A model generated the notes under the pieces. That model was not told the DNA's origin. It made no database searches and saw only the letters and a list, made by a program, of their open reading frames with translations. This document shows positions 51,188 to 62,043 of a stretch of 64,000 nucleotides of DNA, piece after piece. The position numbers and the translations under genes were made by a program. The stretch's first letter is position 1; each line of letters opens with the position of its first letter. The stretch comes from Klebsiella ornithinolytica NBRC 105727 = ATCC 31898. Lineage in GTDB: Bacteria; Pseudomonadota; Gammaproteobacteria; Enterobacterales; Enterobacteriaceae. The stretch is from contig NZ_BCYR01000002.1 of the NCBI RefSeq assembly GCF_001598295.1, positions 434,001 to 498,000 of the forward strand, in the 5' to 3' direction.

Positions 51188-52228
51188 ATGTCCTGGTTAG
51201 CTGACGCCACCCGCTACGATTGCATGCAGTACCGCTACTGCGGTAAAAGCGGCCTGCAGTTGCCCCTTTTGTCGTTGGGACTGTGGCACAACTTTAGTCA
51301 CGGTCACGCGCTGGATGACCAACGCGCCCTGCTACGCAAGGCCTTTGACCTGGGCATTACCCATTTCGATCTGGCGAATAACTACGGGCCGCCGCCCGGC
51401 AGCGCGGAGGAAAACTTTGGCCGCCTGCTGCGCGAGGATTTTGCCGCCTACCGCGACGAGCTGATTGTGGCGACGAAAGCAGGCTATTCCATGTGGCCAG
51501 GCCCCTATGGCAACGGTAGTTCGCGAAAATATCTGCTCGCCAGCCTCGACCAGAGCCTGCAGCGGATGGGACTGGATTACGTCGATATTTTCTATTCGCA
51601 TCGCGTCGATGAAAATACGCCGATGGAAGAGACTGCCGCAGCCCTGGCGCAGGCGGTACAGAGCGGTAAAGCCTTGTATGTCGGTATCTCCTCCTATTCG
51701 CCGGAACGAACGCAGCAAATGGCCGCACTTTTGCGCGACTGGAAGATCCCGCTGCTTATTCACCAGCCGTCTTATAACCTGCTCAACCGCTGGGTCGATA
51801 CCAGCGGACTGCTGGATACGCTGGAGGAGAACGGCGTCGGCTGTATCGCCTTTACGCCGCTGGCGCAGGGCCTGCTGACCGGTAAATATCTACAGCAGAT
51901 CCCGGAGGGTTCGCGGATGTTCTACGAAGGGAAAAGAGCGCGCGGGCTGACGGAAAATATGCTCAGTGAGTCAAATCTGAACAGCCTGCGCTTACTGCAG
52001 GAGATGGCCCACAGCCGCGGGCAGAGTATGGCGCAAATGGCGCTGAGCTGGCTGCTGAAGGATCGTCGGGTCACGTCGGTGCTGATTGGCGCCAGCCGCC
52101 CACAGCAGCTGGAGGAGAACGTACAGGCGCTAAAAAATCTGACGTTTAGCGCAGAAGAGCTGGCGCAGATTGACCAGCACGTCGCGGATGGTCAGCTCAA
52201 TTTATGGCAAACCTCGTCGGATAAATAA
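51188..52228 (+). CDS. yghZ: Aldo/keto reductase YghZ (L-glyceraldehyde 3-phosphate reductase)
   Basis: A 346-residue AKR14-type enzyme, also named gpr in E. coli. It has D/Y/K/H catalytic residues: F-D-L-A-N-N-Y-G-P-P near residue 57, A-T-K-A-G-Y near 95 and Y-S-H-R-V-D near 137. N-R-W-V-D and the late G-A-S-R-P-Q-Q-L-E-E-N motif for NADPH are present. It reduces toxic aldehydes such as L-glyceraldehyde 3-phosphate and methylglyoxal. AAGGAGAGATC precedes the start. Confidence 0.95.
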   Translation: MSWLADATRYDCMQYRYCGKSGLQLPLLSLGLWHNFSHGHALDDQRALLRKAFDLGITHFDLANNYGPPPGSAEENFGRLLREDFAAYRDELIVATKAGYSMWPGPYGNGSSRKYLLASLDQSLQRMGLDYVDIFYSHRVDENTPMEETAAALAQAVQSGKALYVGISSYSPERTQQMAALLRDWKIPLLIHQPSYNLLNRWVDTSGLLDTLEENGVGCIAFTPLAQGLLTGKYLQQIPEGSRMFYEGKRARGLTENMLSESNLNSLRLLQEMAHSRGQSMAQMALSWLLKDRRVTSVLIGASRPQQLEENVQALKNLTFSAEELAQIDQHVADGQLNLWQTSSDK

Positions 52229-52267
52229 GTCACCTGCCCGGCGGCTCTGCGCCGGCGGGCTAGTGTA

Positions 52268-52762
52268 TTAGTGCTTGCCCTTGGTCAGACGATCGAGATA
52301 GCCCATCACAAACGCCGACAGCACAAAGGTCAGGTGGATAATGACGTACCACATCAGCTTGTTGTCCGGTACGTTTTTCGCGTCCATAAACACCCGCAGC
52401 AGATGGATAGAGGAGATTGCAACAATCGACGCCGCCACTTTATTTTTCAGGGAGGTGGCATCCATTTTGCCCAGCCAGCTGAGCTTTTCTTTACCTTCAT
52501 TGATATCCAGCTGGGAGACAAAATTTTCGTAGCCGGAGAACATCACCATCACCAGCAGACCGCCTACCAGCGTCATATCGACCAGCGACAGCAGCGTCAG
52601 AATCAGCTCCGACTCGCCCACGCTGAAGATGTGCGGCAGTATGTGGAAAATCTCCTGAAAAAATTTGATCGACAGCGCAATCAGCCCGAGCGAAAGACCA
52701 AAATAAACCGGCGCCAACAACCAGCGTGAGGCATACATAGAATTTTCCAGAAAGCGTTCCAT
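52268..52762 (-). CDS. yqhA: UPF0114 membrane protein YqhA
   Basis: A 164-residue inner-membrane protein with three to four helices, same length as E. coli YqhA and very similar (M-E-R-F-L-E-N start, [26 protein letters not shown]). Start at 52762 chosen by that match, with AGGATCTT upstream. Function unknown. Confidence 0.95.
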   Translation of the reverse strand: MERFLENSMYASRWLLAPVYFGLSLGLIALSIKFFQEIFHILPHIFSVGESELILTLLSLVDMTLVGGLLVMVMFSGYENFVSQLDINEGKEKLSWLGKMDATSLKNKVAASIVAISSIHLLRVFMDAKNVPDNKLMWYVIIHLTFVLSAFVMGYLDRLTKGKH

Positions 52763-52851
52763 AAGATCCTGTGAGTTAACAAAAAAACGTTCGGCATTAT
52801 ATCGCAACCCGCCGTGGCGATTGCAACCTCCCGCCGCTGAGCGTCAGGCAT

Positions 52852-52878
52852 AAAAAAAGGCTGGCGCATGGCCAGCCT
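52852..52878 (-). terminator. Terminator of exbBD
   Basis: Read on the minus strand, AGGCTGGC and GCCAGCCT arms around CATGC are followed by seven T, about 20 bases after the exbD stop. Confidence 0.92.
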
Positions 52879-52899
52879 GAGAAGCGTCGTCGGGGGGGG

Positions 52900-53325
52900 T
52901 TATTTCGCTTTTACGGTTTCTTCACCCACCAGACCAATCTTCAGATAACCCGCCTGGTGCAGGGTATCCATGACCTTCATCATCGTCTCATAATCCACGG
53001 TTTTGTCCGCGCGGAAGAAGACGGTGGTATCTTTCTTCCCTTCAGTCAGCGAATCCAGCGCGCCGATCATGCTCTCTTCGGTAATGGGATCGTTGCCGAG
53101 GAACATCGTTTTATCCGCTTTCACCGACAGATAAATCGGCTTTTCCGGACGCGGCTGCGGCTGACTTGAGGAGGCCGGAAGGTTGACCTTCACATCCACG
53201 GTCGCCAGCGGTGCCGCCACCATAAAGATGATCAACAGCACCAGCATGACGTCGATAAACGGCGTGACGTTGATGTCATGCATTTCGCCGTTATCATCGA
53301 GGTTTTCGTTAAAATGCATTGCCAT
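52900..53325 (-). CDS. exbD: TonB-system energy transducer ExbD
   Basis: A 141-residue inner-membrane protein with one helix (residues about 22-43) preceded by D-I-N-V-T-P-F-I-D-V-M-L-V-L-L-I-I-F, which includes the essential Asp25. The periplasmic domain is intact. With ExbB and TonB it uses the proton gradient to drive outer-membrane uptake of iron-siderophores and B12. Six bases after exbB in an exbBD operon. Confidence 0.97.
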   Translation of the reverse strand: MAMHFNENLDDNGEMHDINVTPFIDVMLVLLIIFMVAAPLATVDVKVNLPASSSQPQPRPEKPIYLSVKADKTMFLGNDPITEESMIGALDSLTEGKKDTTVFFRADKTVDYETMMKVMDTLHQAGYLKIGLVGEETVKAK

Positions 53326-53331
53326 AAAGCA

Positions 53332-54063
53332 TTAACCTACTCGTAATTTTTGCGCGGTACGGACCGGTTTTACGCCGCTGGCGCTCAGATCCAGGTCACG
53401 GCTTTGCAGCAGCAGCACCTGCGCGGCAACATCGCCGAGCGACGCTTTGTAGCTACCGATCATGCGGGCAAAAATGTTATAGATAACCACGGCAGGAATC
53501 GCCGCAAACAGGCCGATAGCCGTTGCCAGCAGCGCTTCAGCGATGCCCGGTGCAACGACCGCAAGGTTGGTAGTCTGCGTCTGCGCAATGCCGATGAAGC
53601 TGTTCATGATCCCCCAGACGGTACCAAACAGGCCGACGAACGGGGAAATCGCCCCGATGGTCGCCAGATAACCGTTGCCGCGGCCCATGTAACGGCCGAC
53701 GAACGCCACGCGACGCTCAAGGCGGAAACCGGTACGCTCTTTAATCCCTTCGTTATCTTCGACGCCTTCAGAGAGCGCCAGCTCGTTCTGTGCTTCGTTG
53801 ATAAGCTGGGTGCTTAAGCTTTTCGGGTGGAAACTGCTGGCGATATCGCTGGCCTGATCGAGAGAACGAGCCTCGCCGAGCAACTGCTGTTCGCGCTTGA
53901 GACGGCGCTTACTGGAGAGCATTTCAGCACCTTTGCCGAAAAAGATAGCCCAAGTGACTATCGACGCCAAAATCAGGCCAATCATCACGACCTTAACGAC
54001 AATATCGGCATGATGATACATACCCCAAACGGACAGGTCCGCCTGCATCAAATTATTACCCAC
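53332..54063 (-). CDS. exbB: TonB-system proton channel subunit ExbB
   Basis: A 243-residue inner-membrane protein, E. coli length 244. The start is GTG at 54063, with GGAG nine bases before it and the G-N-N-L-M-Q N-terminus seen in E. coli; the frame is open eight codons further but without match. Helices at about 16-39, 128-155 and 162-199. P-F-V-G-L-F-G-T-V-W-G-I-M-N-S-F and L-L-A-T-A-I-G-L are the conserved core of the MotA/TolQ/ExbB family. Probably Fur-regulated (site upstream). Confidence 0.97.
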   Translation of the reverse strand: MGNNLMQADLSVWGMYHHADIVVKVVMIGLILASIVTWAIFFGKGAEMLSSKRRLKREQQLLGEARSLDQASDIASSFHPKSLSTQLINEAQNELALSEGVEDNEGIKERTGFRLERRVAFVGRYMGRGNGYLATIGAISPFVGLFGTVWGIMNSFIGIAQTQTTNLAVVAPGIAEALLATAIGLFAAIPAVVIYNIFARMIGSYKASLGDVAAQVLLLQSRDLDLSASGVKPVRTAQKLRVG

Positions 54064-54126
54064 GCTGAATCTCCAGGACGTCAATCACAAAATCTGAGCA
54101 CAATAATATCAAAAAAGCATCGAATT

Positions 54127-54145
54127 GATAGTGGTTCTCATTAGT
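54127..54145. promoter_or_regulatory. Putative Fur box upstream of exbB
   Basis: On the minus strand the 19 bases read ACTAATGAGAACCACTATC, a fair match to GATAATGATAATCATTATC, about 65-85 bases before the exbB GTG. Iron control of exbBD through Fur is known in E. coli. Confidence 0.6.
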
Positions 54146-54278
54146 ATTTACACTGTGCAGCAAATCACGTTTAGATTCCTTGCGCTTACGCAGTAAAAAA
54201 GTGGCCGACCGCGGATTTCGCAAAATTTTTGCCCGTATCGGCCATTCCCCGGTACAGGTTGGGCCATTCATGTTAGTT

Positions 54279-54294
54279 TAGACGTCCAGACGTA
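54279..54294. promoter_or_regulatory. Tandem MetJ boxes upstream of metC
   Basis: TAGACGTC followed directly by CAGACGTA are two adjacent copies close to the eight-base MetJ consensus AGACGTCT, 20 bases before the metC start. MetJ with S-adenosylmethionine represses metC in enterobacteria. Confidence 0.85.
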
Positions 54295-54307
54295 TAAAAC
54301 CAGGTAA

Positions 54308-55501
<1,194 letters not shown>

Positions 55502-55631
55502 AGTGGCAGCGAGTGGCAACAATAGCGGACGTTCTGCGTAAGGCGGCCGCTTTTGTTGCGCCCGAGATCAAGGTGTTCGGGGCTCTTCAGGAGTACACTA
55601 GTCAAAAATACGGTACCACTTAGGAAAGTCC

Positions 55632-56291
55632 ATGGTTGTCATTCAAGAGATTGTCGCCGCCCTGTGGCAACATGATTTTGCCGCGCTGGCAAACCCCCAG
55701 GTCGTGGGCGTTGTATATCTGGTCATGTTCATGACATTGTTTCTGGAAAACGGTCTGCTGCCCGCGTCATTTTTACCCGGGGACAGCCTGCTGCTGCTCG
55801 CCGGTGCGCTCATAGCCAAAGGCGTCATGGACTTTGTGCCGACTCTTGCCATCCTTACCGCCGCTGCCAGCCTCGGCTGCTGGCTGAGCTATCTGCAGGG
55901 ACGCTGGCTTGGCAATACCGAAACCGTTAAAGGCTGGCTCGCCCATCTGCCGCAGAAGTACCATCAACGTGCGACCTGTATGTTTGATAAACATGGTCTT
56001 CTGGCGCTGCTGGCCGGTCGTTTCCTCGCCTTCGTGCGCACCCTGCTGCCAACGATGGCCGGCATTTCCGGGCTCTCCAACCGCCGCTTTCAGTTCTTCA
56101 ACTGGCTCAGCGCGCTGCTGTGGGTCGGCGTGGTTACCGGTCTGGGCTATGCGCTCAGCATGATCCCGTTTGTGAAGCGACATGAAGACCAGGTCATGAC
56201 CTGCCTGATGATTCTGCCAATCGCGCTGCTGGTGGCCGGGCTGGTGGGTACCCTGGTAGTGGTCATTAAGAAAAAGTTCTGCAGCGCGTAA
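55632..56291 (+). CDS. yghB: DedA-family membrane protein YghB
   Basis: A 219-residue inner-membrane protein, as in E. coli. [22 protein letters not shown] and [17 protein letters not shown] are the DedA signatures. E. coli yghB is redundant with yqjA and needed for cell division, temperature tolerance and lipid homeostasis; DedA proteins are thought to be lipid carriers. AGGAAAGTCC precedes the start. Confidence 0.96.
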   Translation: MVVIQEIVAALWQHDFAALANPQVVGVVYLVMFMTLFLENGLLPASFLPGDSLLLLAGALIAKGVMDFVPTLAILTAAASLGCWLSYLQGRWLGNTETVKGWLAHLPQKYHQRATCMFDKHGLLALLAGRFLAFVRTLLPTMAGISGLSNRRFQFFNWLSALLWVGVVTGLGYALSMIPFVKRHEDQVMTCLMILPIALLVAGLVGTLVVVIKKKFCSA

Positions 56292-56300
56292 TAAAGCATA

Positions 56301-56325
56301 AATAAGGGAGGGGCCCTCCCTTATT
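56301..56325. terminator. Bidirectional terminator between yghB and ABC transporter
   Basis: A perfect palindrome, AATAAGGGAGG and CCTCCCTTATT around GGC, fills the 29-base gap between two convergent genes. Confidence 0.75.
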
Positions 56326-56944
56326 CTCCCCCCTCGCTAACCAGCCTGCCGTTGAGTAACACCAGCCTCCTGTCAGCCAACGCCGCCGCTTCTTTCGGTT
56401 CGTGCGTCACCAGCACCACCGTCACCGCATGGCGTCGCAGAGAACGCACCGCTTCCCATAGCCGGACACGGGTCCCGCGATCGAGGCTTGAGAAAGGCTC
56501 GTCCAGCAGCAGCAGCCTGGGGCGGGAGATCAGCGCCCTGGAGAGCGCCGCCCGCTGCTGCTCCCCGCCGGAAATCTGCCGCGGATAGCGCTCCGCCAGG
56601 TGAGCGATGCCCATCTCTTCCAGCAGATCCATCTGCTCCTTCTTGACCCGTGGAAGGCCCGCCGCGTACTGCGCCAGCGCGAGGTTGCCGCGAACCGTCA
56701 GGTAAGGAAAAAGGTAAAGACGCTGGTTGAGATAGCGGCACGGCCTTTGCCATGGCGGCAGGTCGTCAAGGCGCTGTCCGGCAAGATAAATCGTTCCCTG
56801 ATAAGGAAGCGCTCCGGCAATCGCGTTCAGCATGGTGGTCTTGCCACTCCCGGACGGCCCGGCGATCGCCACACAGCGTCCCTCCGGCACGCGGAAGCTT
56901 ATCCCCTGCAAAATCCGCGTGGTGACATTTTCAACGCGCAGCAT
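56321..56944 (-). CDS. Molybdate/tungstate-type ABC transporter, ATP-binding protein
   Basis: A short 207-residue ATPase with Walker A (G-P-S-G-S-G-K-T-T) near residue 30, signature I-S-G-G-E-Q-Q-R near 126, Walker B (L-L-L-L-D-E-P-F-S-S-L-D) and H-loop (L-V-T-H-E). It lacks the C-terminal Mop domains of E. coli ModC, so it would not bind oxyanion for trans-inhibition. Last gene of a binding protein-permease-ATPase operon, overlapping the permease by 14 bases. The ferric-iron or sulfate class is possible; assignment rests on the binding protein. Confidence 0.82.
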   Translation of the reverse strand: MLRVENVTTRILQGISFRVPEGRCVAIAGPSGSGKTTMLNAIAGALPYQGTIYLAGQRLDDLPPWQRPCRYLNQRLYLFPYLTVRGNLALAQYAAGLPRVKKEQMDLLEEMGIAHLAERYPRQISGGEQQRAALSRALISRPRLLLLDEPFSSLDRGTRVRLWEAVRSLRRHAVTVVLVTHEPKEAAALADRRLVLLNGRLVSEGGE

Positions 56945-57743
56945 ACTCTCTCGCTTTATAGAGTCGTTGGATCCGCTGCAGAATCACCAGCAGCAGCCCT
57001 GCCAGCGCAATCAGCAGCAGCGAGCAGCCTATCGCCAGTGAAAAATCGCCGCTGGCAATATTCAGGTACACCGCCATGGGCAGGGTTTCCGTTTTAAAGC
57101 GGATCGCCCCTGCCAGCATGAGGGTCGCACCAAACTCCCCCAGTGCCCTGGCCAGCGCCAGCACGCCGCCGCTCAGCAGGGAGGGCCAGCACAGCGGGAT
57201 TTCAACCAGCAGCAGCGTGCGGACTGGCGTCAGCCCAAGGTTATGCGCCGTGGCGATAAATGCCGGGTCGAGCGATGAGAATGCGGCGCTCGCCGCCCGT
57301 ACCACTATCGCGCTGGCAACGTAGGTCTGGGCGATAATCACGCCCAGCGGAGAGAAGAGCAGCGCGGAGAGCTGCGGAAAGATACCGTTCAGCGGCCCGC
57401 GCTGACCCAGCAACAGCAGTAGCCCAATGCCGACGATCAGCGGCGGCGTCACCAGCGGAATATCCAGCAGCGCGTCGATAATACCTTTCCCGCGGAAGGC
57501 GGTTCTCGCCATCACCCACGCGGCGGGTATCCCGATCAGCAGCGCCAGCAGAAGCGACAGCAAGGCGGTGCCCACCGACATCGCGATGGCAAAGTGCAGC
57601 TCCGGCTCCTGCAAGACCTGCATGAGGGTGGCCAAGTCCAGTTCGAATACCAGCGACAGCAGCGAGCCGACAACCAGCATCAGCAGCAGACAGAGCGGCG
57701 CAAACATCAGCCCGGCCAGAGAATTTACCTGACGATTAGCCAT
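56931..57743 (-). CDS. Molybdate/tungstate-type ABC transporter, permease
   Basis: A 270-residue inner-membrane protein with about six helices and the ModB/CysT EAA loop region, seen as F-I-A-T-A-H-N-L-G-L-T-P-V-R-T-L-L-L-V-E-I-P. It is followed by A-L-A-R-A-L-G-E-F-G-A-T-L-M-L-A-G, typical of ModB, WtpB and CysTW. It lies six bases after the binding-protein gene. Confidence 0.87.
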   Translation of the reverse strand: MANRQVNSLAGLMFAPLCLLLMLVVGSLLSLVFELDLATLMQVLQEPELHFAIAMSVGTALLSLLLALLIGIPAAWVMARTAFRGKGIIDALLDIPLVTPPLIVGIGLLLLLGQRGPLNGIFPQLSALLFSPLGVIIAQTYVASAIVVRAASAAFSSLDPAFIATAHNLGLTPVRTLLLVEIPLCWPSLLSGGVLALARALGEFGATLMLAGAIRFKTETLPMAVYLNIASGDFSLAIGCSLLLIALAGLLLVILQRIQRLYKAREYAAR

Positions 57744-57749
57744 CTGGGT

Positions 57750-58496
57750 TTACTTTTCCAGCGGCAGATAGCCGAGGTCGGTAAACGTTTTTATCCCCTG
57801 CGCGGAGGTAAAAGCGTTCGCCAGCTGACGGGCTTCCTCGGGGTGCTGACTGGTCCGCAGCACCGCAAGCGTTGCCACCTCATCCGGCGTATTCGCCGGC
57901 ACCGGCAGCAGAACCAGCTGCTGCCGGTTTTTTACCGCATCCGTTCGGCCGATCACCGCGGCGTCAACGTCGCCGTTCAGCAAATAGAGCACCAGCTGTT
58001 TGATCGTCGCGGTGCGAACCACCACCTTTTGACGCAGCGCTTCGCCATATCCCGTGGCCTCCAGCAGCTTCTCACCGCTTTTGCCTAACGCGATGCTTTG
58101 GGGATCGCCCATGCCAATTTTCAGCGAGCTATCGGCCAGCGCGGCATAGGAGTCGATACCCGCCGCCTTATCTTTACGCACGGCCATTACCGGGGTGTGG
58201 TGCACGAGGGGGAAGGCGGCCGCCACTTTCCCCTGCTGCCGGAGTTTTTCGACGTAATCGGCCGAACCGGGGAGGAAAAGATCGCCCTGCTGCGTAAGCT
58301 GATAACGCGTCAGGATCTGGCCGGAGCCGCCATACTCGACGATCACCGTGTTGCCGCTCTCTTTTTCATACCTGGCGACAATTTGATCGACCGGGACACG
58401 CAGTCCGGCACCCGCGTACAGATGCAGCTCAGCGGCAAAAGCGAGCGGGCTACCGAGCGCCGCCAGGGCGATAACGATCCACTTTATTATTTTCAT
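57750..58496 (-). CDS. Molybdate/tungstate-type periplasmic binding protein (ModA/WtpA-like)
   Basis: A 248-residue protein with signal peptide (ending A-F-A near residue 21) and the ModA-like opening E-L-H-L-Y-A-G-A-G-L-R-V-P-V-D-Q-I, then Y-G-G-S-G-Q-I-L-T-R, G-D-L-F-L-P-G-S, and I-G-M-G-D-P-Q-S-I-A-L-G-K. These place it in the oxyanion-binding ModA/WtpA group. The main modABC locus of enterobacteria is elsewhere, so this is a second system, perhaps for tungstate or scarce molybdate. A ModE-like palindrome lies about 140 bases upstream. Confidence 0.8.
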   Translation of the reverse strand: MKIIKWIVIALAALGSPLAFAAELHLYAGAGLRVPVDQIVARYEKESGNTVIVEYGGSGQILTRYQLTQQGDLFLPGSADYVEKLRQQGKVAAAFPLVHHTPVMAVRKDKAAGIDSYAALADSSLKIGMGDPQSIALGKSGEKLLEATGYGEALRQKVVVRTATIKQLVLYLLNGDVDAAVIGRTDAVKNRQQLVLLPVPANTPDEVATLAVLRTSQHPEEARQLANAFTSAQGIKTFTDLGYLPLEK

Positions 58497-58803
58497 ATCC
58501 CATTTTCCCTGCGTATTGATAGCGTTAATTGAGTAACGATTGCATGGCGTTATCCGCCAAACGCTGGCGCAATACGGCGCCGAAGCGCCTGCCGATGATA
58601 TTCCCCGGCTGGGACGGTCGGCTGGGCAAAAATCATTCGCTATATAATCAGGTATATATCGATAAGGGAGTTGGCCAAAATCAAAAGAGAGGTTAAAAAA
58701 AGAGCGCAGGCGTTAAAAAAAGGACGAAATTTGCCTCGCCGGCGGCAGGAAACAAATAAAACCAGCCGCGGCCGGAACCGGCTTCGCGCCCGCGGCAACC
58801 AAA
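58497..58803. promoter_or_regulatory. Leader and promoter region of the Mo/W-type transporter
   Basis: 307 bases between the yqhC stop and the binding-protein start, both on the minus strand. If transcription starts at the ModE-like site, the transporter mRNA has a leader of about 130-140 bases. That leader contains GC-rich stretches able to fold (for example GGCGCC at 58577-58582 flanked by CGCTTCGGCGCC) and a short frame MIFAQPTVPAGEYHR. A basic 66-codon frame on the plus strand from a TTG at 58671 is not convincing. Confidence 0.45.
58638..58661. promoter_or_regulatory. ModE-like palindrome
   Basis: CGCTATAT-AATCAGGT-ATATATCG has the 8-8-8 layout of the E. coli modABC operator (CGTTATAT-N8-ACATAACG as I recall it). 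Fourteen of sixteen arm bases fit an inverted CG.TATAT pattern. It lies upstream of a ModA-like gene, where a Mo/W-loaded ModE would repress. Confidence 0.7.
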
Positions 58804-59703
58804 TCAGGCCCCCTGCATGCTGCGCACTCGCGCCGCATCTTCTCCCGGCGTCATGCCAAAGTAGCGTTTAAACTCACGGCTGAACTGCGACGCGCTCTCG
58901 TAACCGACGCGCATCGCCGCGGCGCTGGCTTTCATCCCGTCATGAATCATCAGCATCCGCGCCTTATGTAAGCGATAGCTTTTGAGATACTGCAGCGGCG
59001 AGGTGCTGGTCACCGATTTGAAATTATGATGAAACGCCGAGACGCTCATATTGGCTTCCGCCGCCAGCCGATCGACGCTGAGGTTTTCGGTGTACTGGCT
59101 TTCAATGCGCTTCAGAACACGGCTAATCAGGCTGAAGTGGGTTTGTCGGCTGACCAGCGCCAGCAGCGCCCCGCCGCATGGCCCGGTAAGCACGTGATAG
59201 AGGATCTCGCGGATGATCTGTTTGCCAAGGATACGCGCATCCAGCGGCCGCTCCATCACATCCAGCAGCCTCTCCGCGGCACACAGGATCTCGTCCGATA
59301 ACGCCGCCGAGTTGATGCCGCTGGAGGCCATCGAGGGCTGAAACAGCGCGTCCTCGCCAATGTCCATCAGCAGCTCCTGCAGCTGAAGAATATCCACATT
59401 CAGGCGCAATCCCGCAAGCGGCACCTCTGGCGTTGCGAAGGTCTCGCACTCAAACGGCAGGGGGACCGTCAACAGCAGGTATTCATTGGTGTCATAGCGA
59501 AAAGTCCGCTCATTGATGTAGCCAATTTTATGACCTGAAAAGAGAAAAACAATGCCTGGCTGGTACATCACCGGCGTGCGAGTCCCCGGCTGCGTGCCGT
59601 ACAACAGACGAATATCTGGCAGCAGCAAGCTGAGGTTTTCTTCGTTATCTTTCAGTGCATTAACCTTTTCCGTCAACAGCTGGCATATCTCGGCGCGGTT
59701 CAT
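58804..59703 (-). CDS. yqhC: AraC-family aldehyde-responsive activator YqhC
   Basis: A 299-residue regulator highly similar to E. coli YqhC over its length ([28 protein letters not shown]). The C-terminal helix-turn-helix reads [16 protein letters not shown] and [19 protein letters not shown]. It activates yqhD-dkgA in response to furfural and other aldehydes. The open frame extends to 59955, but ATG 59703 matches the family start. Divergent from yqhD. Confidence 0.95.
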   Translation of the reverse strand: MNRAEICQLLTEKVNALKDNEENLSLLLPDIRLLYGTQPGTRTPVMYQPGIVFLFSGHKIGYINERTFRYDTNEYLLLTVPLPFECETFATPEVPLAGLRLNVDILQLQELLMDIGEDALFQPSMASSGINSAALSDEILCAAERLLDVMERPLDARILGKQIIREILYHVLTGPCGGALLALVSRQTHFSLISRVLKRIESQYTENLSVDRLAAEANMSVSAFHHNFKSVTSTSPLQYLKSYRLHKARMLMIHDGMKASAAAMRVGYESASQFSREFKRYFGMTPGEDAARVRSMQGA

Positions 59704-59899
59704 TTTCGGTGCTTCTCCAGACGTTTTCTCACCCCTGCATTGTGCGCATATTTCTGCCTTTTCTCCAGCCCGGTGGAGAAATGGGCAAGACAACGGCAGG
59801 AATGTGCATTGAGAGGAACCGGCGACAGGACCACAATGACCGTCATCTGGCCGAGGCATCCTCTCAGTCGGCAGTTTTCTTTTTTTGAGGGCACGAATA

Positions 59900-61063
59900 A
59901 TGAACAATTTCGATCTACATACCCCAACCCGCATCCTGTTTGGTAAAGGCGCCATCGCTAACCTGCGCGACCAAATCCCGGCGGATGCCCGGATTCTGGT
60001 GACCTACGGCGGCGGCAGCGTGAAAAAAACCGGCGTGCTCGATCAGGTCCTCAACGCTCTGAACGGCTTCGACGTTCTGGAGTTTGGCGGGATTGAACCA
60101 AACCCCTCTTACGAAACGCTGATGAACGCGGTGAAAATCGCCCGTGAACAAAACGTCACCTTCCTGCTCGCCGTCGGCGGTGGTTCGGTACTAGATGGCA
60201 CCAAATTCATCGCCGCGGCGGCGCACTATGACGAGAACGTCGATCCGTGGGAAATTCTCGAAACCTACGGCAGCCACGTGAAAAGTGCGATCCCGATGGG
60301 CTCCGTGCTGACGCTGCCGGCAACCGGTTCCGAATCCAATAAAGGCGCCGTGGTTTCACGTAAAACGACCGGCGACAAACGCGCCTTCATGTCTTCTCAT
60401 GTGCAGCCGGTGTTTGCGATCCTCGATCCGGTTTATACCTATACCCTGCCACCGCGTCAGGTGGCCAACGGCGTGGTTGACGCATTTGTCCATACCGTTG
60501 AGCAGTACGTTACCTACCCGGTTGATGGCAAAATTCAGGATCGCTTCGCCGAAGGCATTCTGCTGACCCTGATTGAAGAGGGTCCGAAAGCGCTGAAGGA
60601 GCCGGAAAATTACGACGTTCGCGCCAATATTATGTGGGCCGCGACCCAGGCGCTAAACGGCCTGATCGGCGCCGGCGTTCCCCAGGACTGGGCAACGCAC
60701 ATGCTGGGTCATGAGCTGACCGCGATGCATGGCCTCGATCATGCCCAGACGCTGGCCATCGTGCTGCCAGTATTGTGGAATGAAAAACGCGAGACTAAAC
60801 GCGCGAAGCTGCTGCAGTATGCCGCTCGCGTCTGGAATATTACCGAGGGCTCTGAAGACGAACGTATCGATGCCGCTATCGCCGCGACGCGTAACTTCTT
60901 CGAACAGCTTGGCGTACCGACCCGTCTTTCCGACTACGGGCTGGACGGTAGCTCCATCCCGGCATTACTGGCTAAACTGGAAGAACACGGCATGACGGCG
61001 CTGGGTGAAAATCAGGATATCACCCTTGAGGTCAGCCGCCGGATTTACGAGGCTGCACGCTAA
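59900..61063 (+). CDS. yqhD: NADPH-dependent aldehyde reductase YqhD
   Basis: A 387-residue iron/zinc-type alcohol dehydrogenase, same length as in E. coli. G-G-G-S near residue 38 and [12 protein letters not shown] near 93 bind NADPH. The metal ligands sit in [13 protein letters not shown] and [16 protein letters not shown]. It detoxifies short aldehydes from lipid peroxidation and sugar breakdown. ATG 59900 is preferred over the upstream in-frame start at 59885 on family length. Confidence 0.96.
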   Translation: MNNFDLHTPTRILFGKGAIANLRDQIPADARILVTYGGGSVKKTGVLDQVLNALNGFDVLEFGGIEPNPSYETLMNAVKIAREQNVTFLLAVGGGSVLDGTKFIAAAAHYDENVDPWEILETYGSHVKSAIPMGSVLTLPATGSESNKGAVVSRKTTGDKRAFMSSHVQPVFAILDPVYTYTLPPRQVANGVVDAFVHTVEQYVTYPVDGKIQDRFAEGILLTLIEEGPKALKEPENYDVRANIMWAATQALNGLIGAGVPQDWATHMLGHELTAMHGLDHAQTLAIVLPVLWNEKRETKRAKLLQYAARVWNITEGSEDERIDAAIAATRNFFEQLGVPTRLSDYGLDGSSIPALLAKLEEHGMTALGENQDITLEVSRRIYEAAR

Positions 61064-61208
61064 GTTTTCCCTTTCTCCCCCTCCTCTCCTTCCCGTGAAC
61101 TTGTGGGAAGGAGAAGAGTTTTACTACCGTTTTTAGCTATTTCGTCCAGACTTAATGCTACCCCTTAGCGGAATGTATACCGCTGAGTTTCATTAACAGG
61201 AGGAAGGC

Positions 61209-62036
61209 ATGACACATCCAACCGTTATAAAACTGCACGACGGCAACCTGATGCCACAACTGGGTCTCGGCGTGTGGAAAGCAGGCAACGAGGAAGTCGT
61301 CTCCGCCATTCATAAGGCGCTGGAAGTCGGTTATCGCTCTTTTGACACCGCCGCCGCATACCAAAATGAGACCGGTGTCGGCAATGCGTTGCGCAGCGCA
61401 GGCGTCCCCCGCGATGAGCTGTTTATCACCACGAAACTGTGGAACGACGACCAAAAACGGCCTCGTGAAGCGCTGCAAGAGAGCCTGAGCAAGCTGCAGC
61501 TCGATTATGTCGATCTCTATCTTATGCACTGGCCGGTTCCGGCGATTGACCACTATGTTGACGCCTGGAAAGGCATGGTTGAGCTGCAAAAAGAGGGGCT
61601 GGTCAAAAGCATCGGCGTTTGTAACTTCCAGGTACACCATCTCCAGCGGCTGCTCGATGAAACCGGCATCGTGCCGGTGATAAACCAGGTAGAGCTTCAC
61701 CCTTTGCTACAGCAACGTCAGCTTCATGCCTGGAACGCCACGCATAAAATTCAGACGGAATCCTGGAGCCCGCTGGCGCAGGGGGGAGAAGGCGTTTTCG
61801 ATCGGAAAATTGTTCACCATCTCGCGGATAAATACGGTAAAACGCCCGCGCAGATTGTTATCCGCTGGCACCTGGACAATGGGCTGGTGGTGATTCCGAA
61901 ATCCGTAACGCCGGCGCGTATTGCGGAGAACTTCAACGTCTGGGATTTCCGTCTCGATAAAGACGAGCTGAGTGAGATGGCAAAACTGGACCAGAACAAA
62001 CGTCTGGGACCGGATCCGGATCAGTTCGGCGGATAG
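61209..62036 (+). CDS. dkgA: 2,5-diketo-D-gluconate reductase A / methylglyoxal reductase
   Basis: A 275-residue AKR5 aldo/keto reductase, same length as E. coli DkgA. Catalytic residues D, Y and K are in F-D-T-A-A-A-Y-Q-N-E and I-T-T-K-L-W-N, with H in Y-L-M-H-W-P-V-P. I-P-K-S-V-T-P-A-R-I binds NADPH. It follows yqhD by 145 bases, and both are under YqhC in E. coli. AGGAGGAAGGC precedes the ATG. Confidence 0.96.
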   Translation: MTHPTVIKLHDGNLMPQLGLGVWKAGNEEVVSAIHKALEVGYRSFDTAAAYQNETGVGNALRSAGVPRDELFITTKLWNDDQKRPREALQESLSKLQLDYVDLYLMHWPVPAIDHYVDAWKGMVELQKEGLVKSIGVCNFQVHHLQRLLDETGIVPVINQVELHPLLQQRQLHAWNATHKIQTESWSPLAQGGEGVFDRKIVHHLADKYGKTPAQIVIRWHLDNGLVVIPKSVTPARIAENFNVWDFRLDKDELSEMAKLDQNKRLGPDPDQFGG

Positions 62037-62043
62037 AGCGCAA

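Noticed and set aside
58671..58871. 66-codon, very basic frame starting TTG near the ModE-like site
   Set aside because: Poor start, runs into the yqhC coding region, and the Lys/Arg richness reflects A- and CG-rich DNA.
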